Shown here one piece after another: positions 5,439 to 5,458 of a stretch of DNA of 5,458 nucleotides. Location: positions 1 through 5,458 of the forward strand of contig PKYZ01000108.1 in assembly GCA_003132865.1 (NCBI GenBank), given 5' to 3'. The position numbers were made by a program, and so were the translations under genes. The stretch comes from Bryobacterales bacterium. Lineage in GTDB: Bacteria > Acidobacteriota > Terriglobia > Bryobacterales > Bryobacteraceae. The notes below the pieces were generated by a model. The model worked only from the letters and a program-made list of their open reading frames with translations. It did not search any database and had not been told where the DNA came from. Each line of letters opens with the position of its first letter. The first letter of the stretch is position 1.

Positions 5439-5458
5439 TCGGATTCGAAATCTTGTTC

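Noticed and set aside
1..5458. CRISPR array, insertion sequence ends or a multi-gene defence cassette
   Set aside because: No regularly spaced repeats, no transposase or terminal inverted repeats, and no nuclease or methylase partner for the SNF2 ATPase are present in the window.

Overview
The window looks like the chromosome of a GC-rich bacterium. The mix of an orphan SWIM/SNF2 helicase, a ChrA transporter, an FtsB/DivIC-like protein and extended -10 promoter elements (TGn plus a -10 hexamer) would fit a soil Acidobacteriota such as the Solibacter/Bryobacter group. That placement is an impression from style and gene content, because no phylogenetic marker gene is present.

Left part (1-819): visibly lower in GC than the rest, with no recognisable gene. 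It holds one modest open frame (ATG at 108, stop at 386; the frame is open to the left edge, so it could be the end of a longer gene) and about 430 bp of apparently non-coding DNA with short direct repeats. A complete tRNA-Thr(CGT) gene lies at 820-895 on the minus strand with its own promoter at 908-937. Its 3' end faces the low-GC stretch, as expected at the edge of an integrated element, although no integrase or duplicated tRNA end is visible.

Middle (896-3429): a 797-residue SNF2-family ATPase with an N-terminal SWIM zinc finger, a DEAQ Walker B box, complete helicase motifs and a Pro/Ala-rich C-terminal extension. It is transcribed divergently from the tRNA.

Right part (3430-5458): a HigA/NadS-type HTH antitoxin (3567-3869) is intact, but its toxin partner is present only as a roughly 100-bp wreck (3467-3565). 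The wreck keeps a recognisable RelE-family N-terminus with a nonsense codon, a large internal deletion, the central RKVRFAGEGK block with a one-base insertion in an A-run, and loss of the whole C-terminus. This degraded toxin beside an intact antitoxin is the most informative find here. Nineteen bases downstream is chrA, a full-length two-domain CHR transporter (3889-5109). It converges on and overlaps by 33 bp a small minus-strand FtsB/DivIC-like cell-division protein (5077-5412).

The genes do not form one pathway. Apart from possible read-through from the antitoxin into chrA, they appear to be independent units. I found no convincing new multi-gene system.
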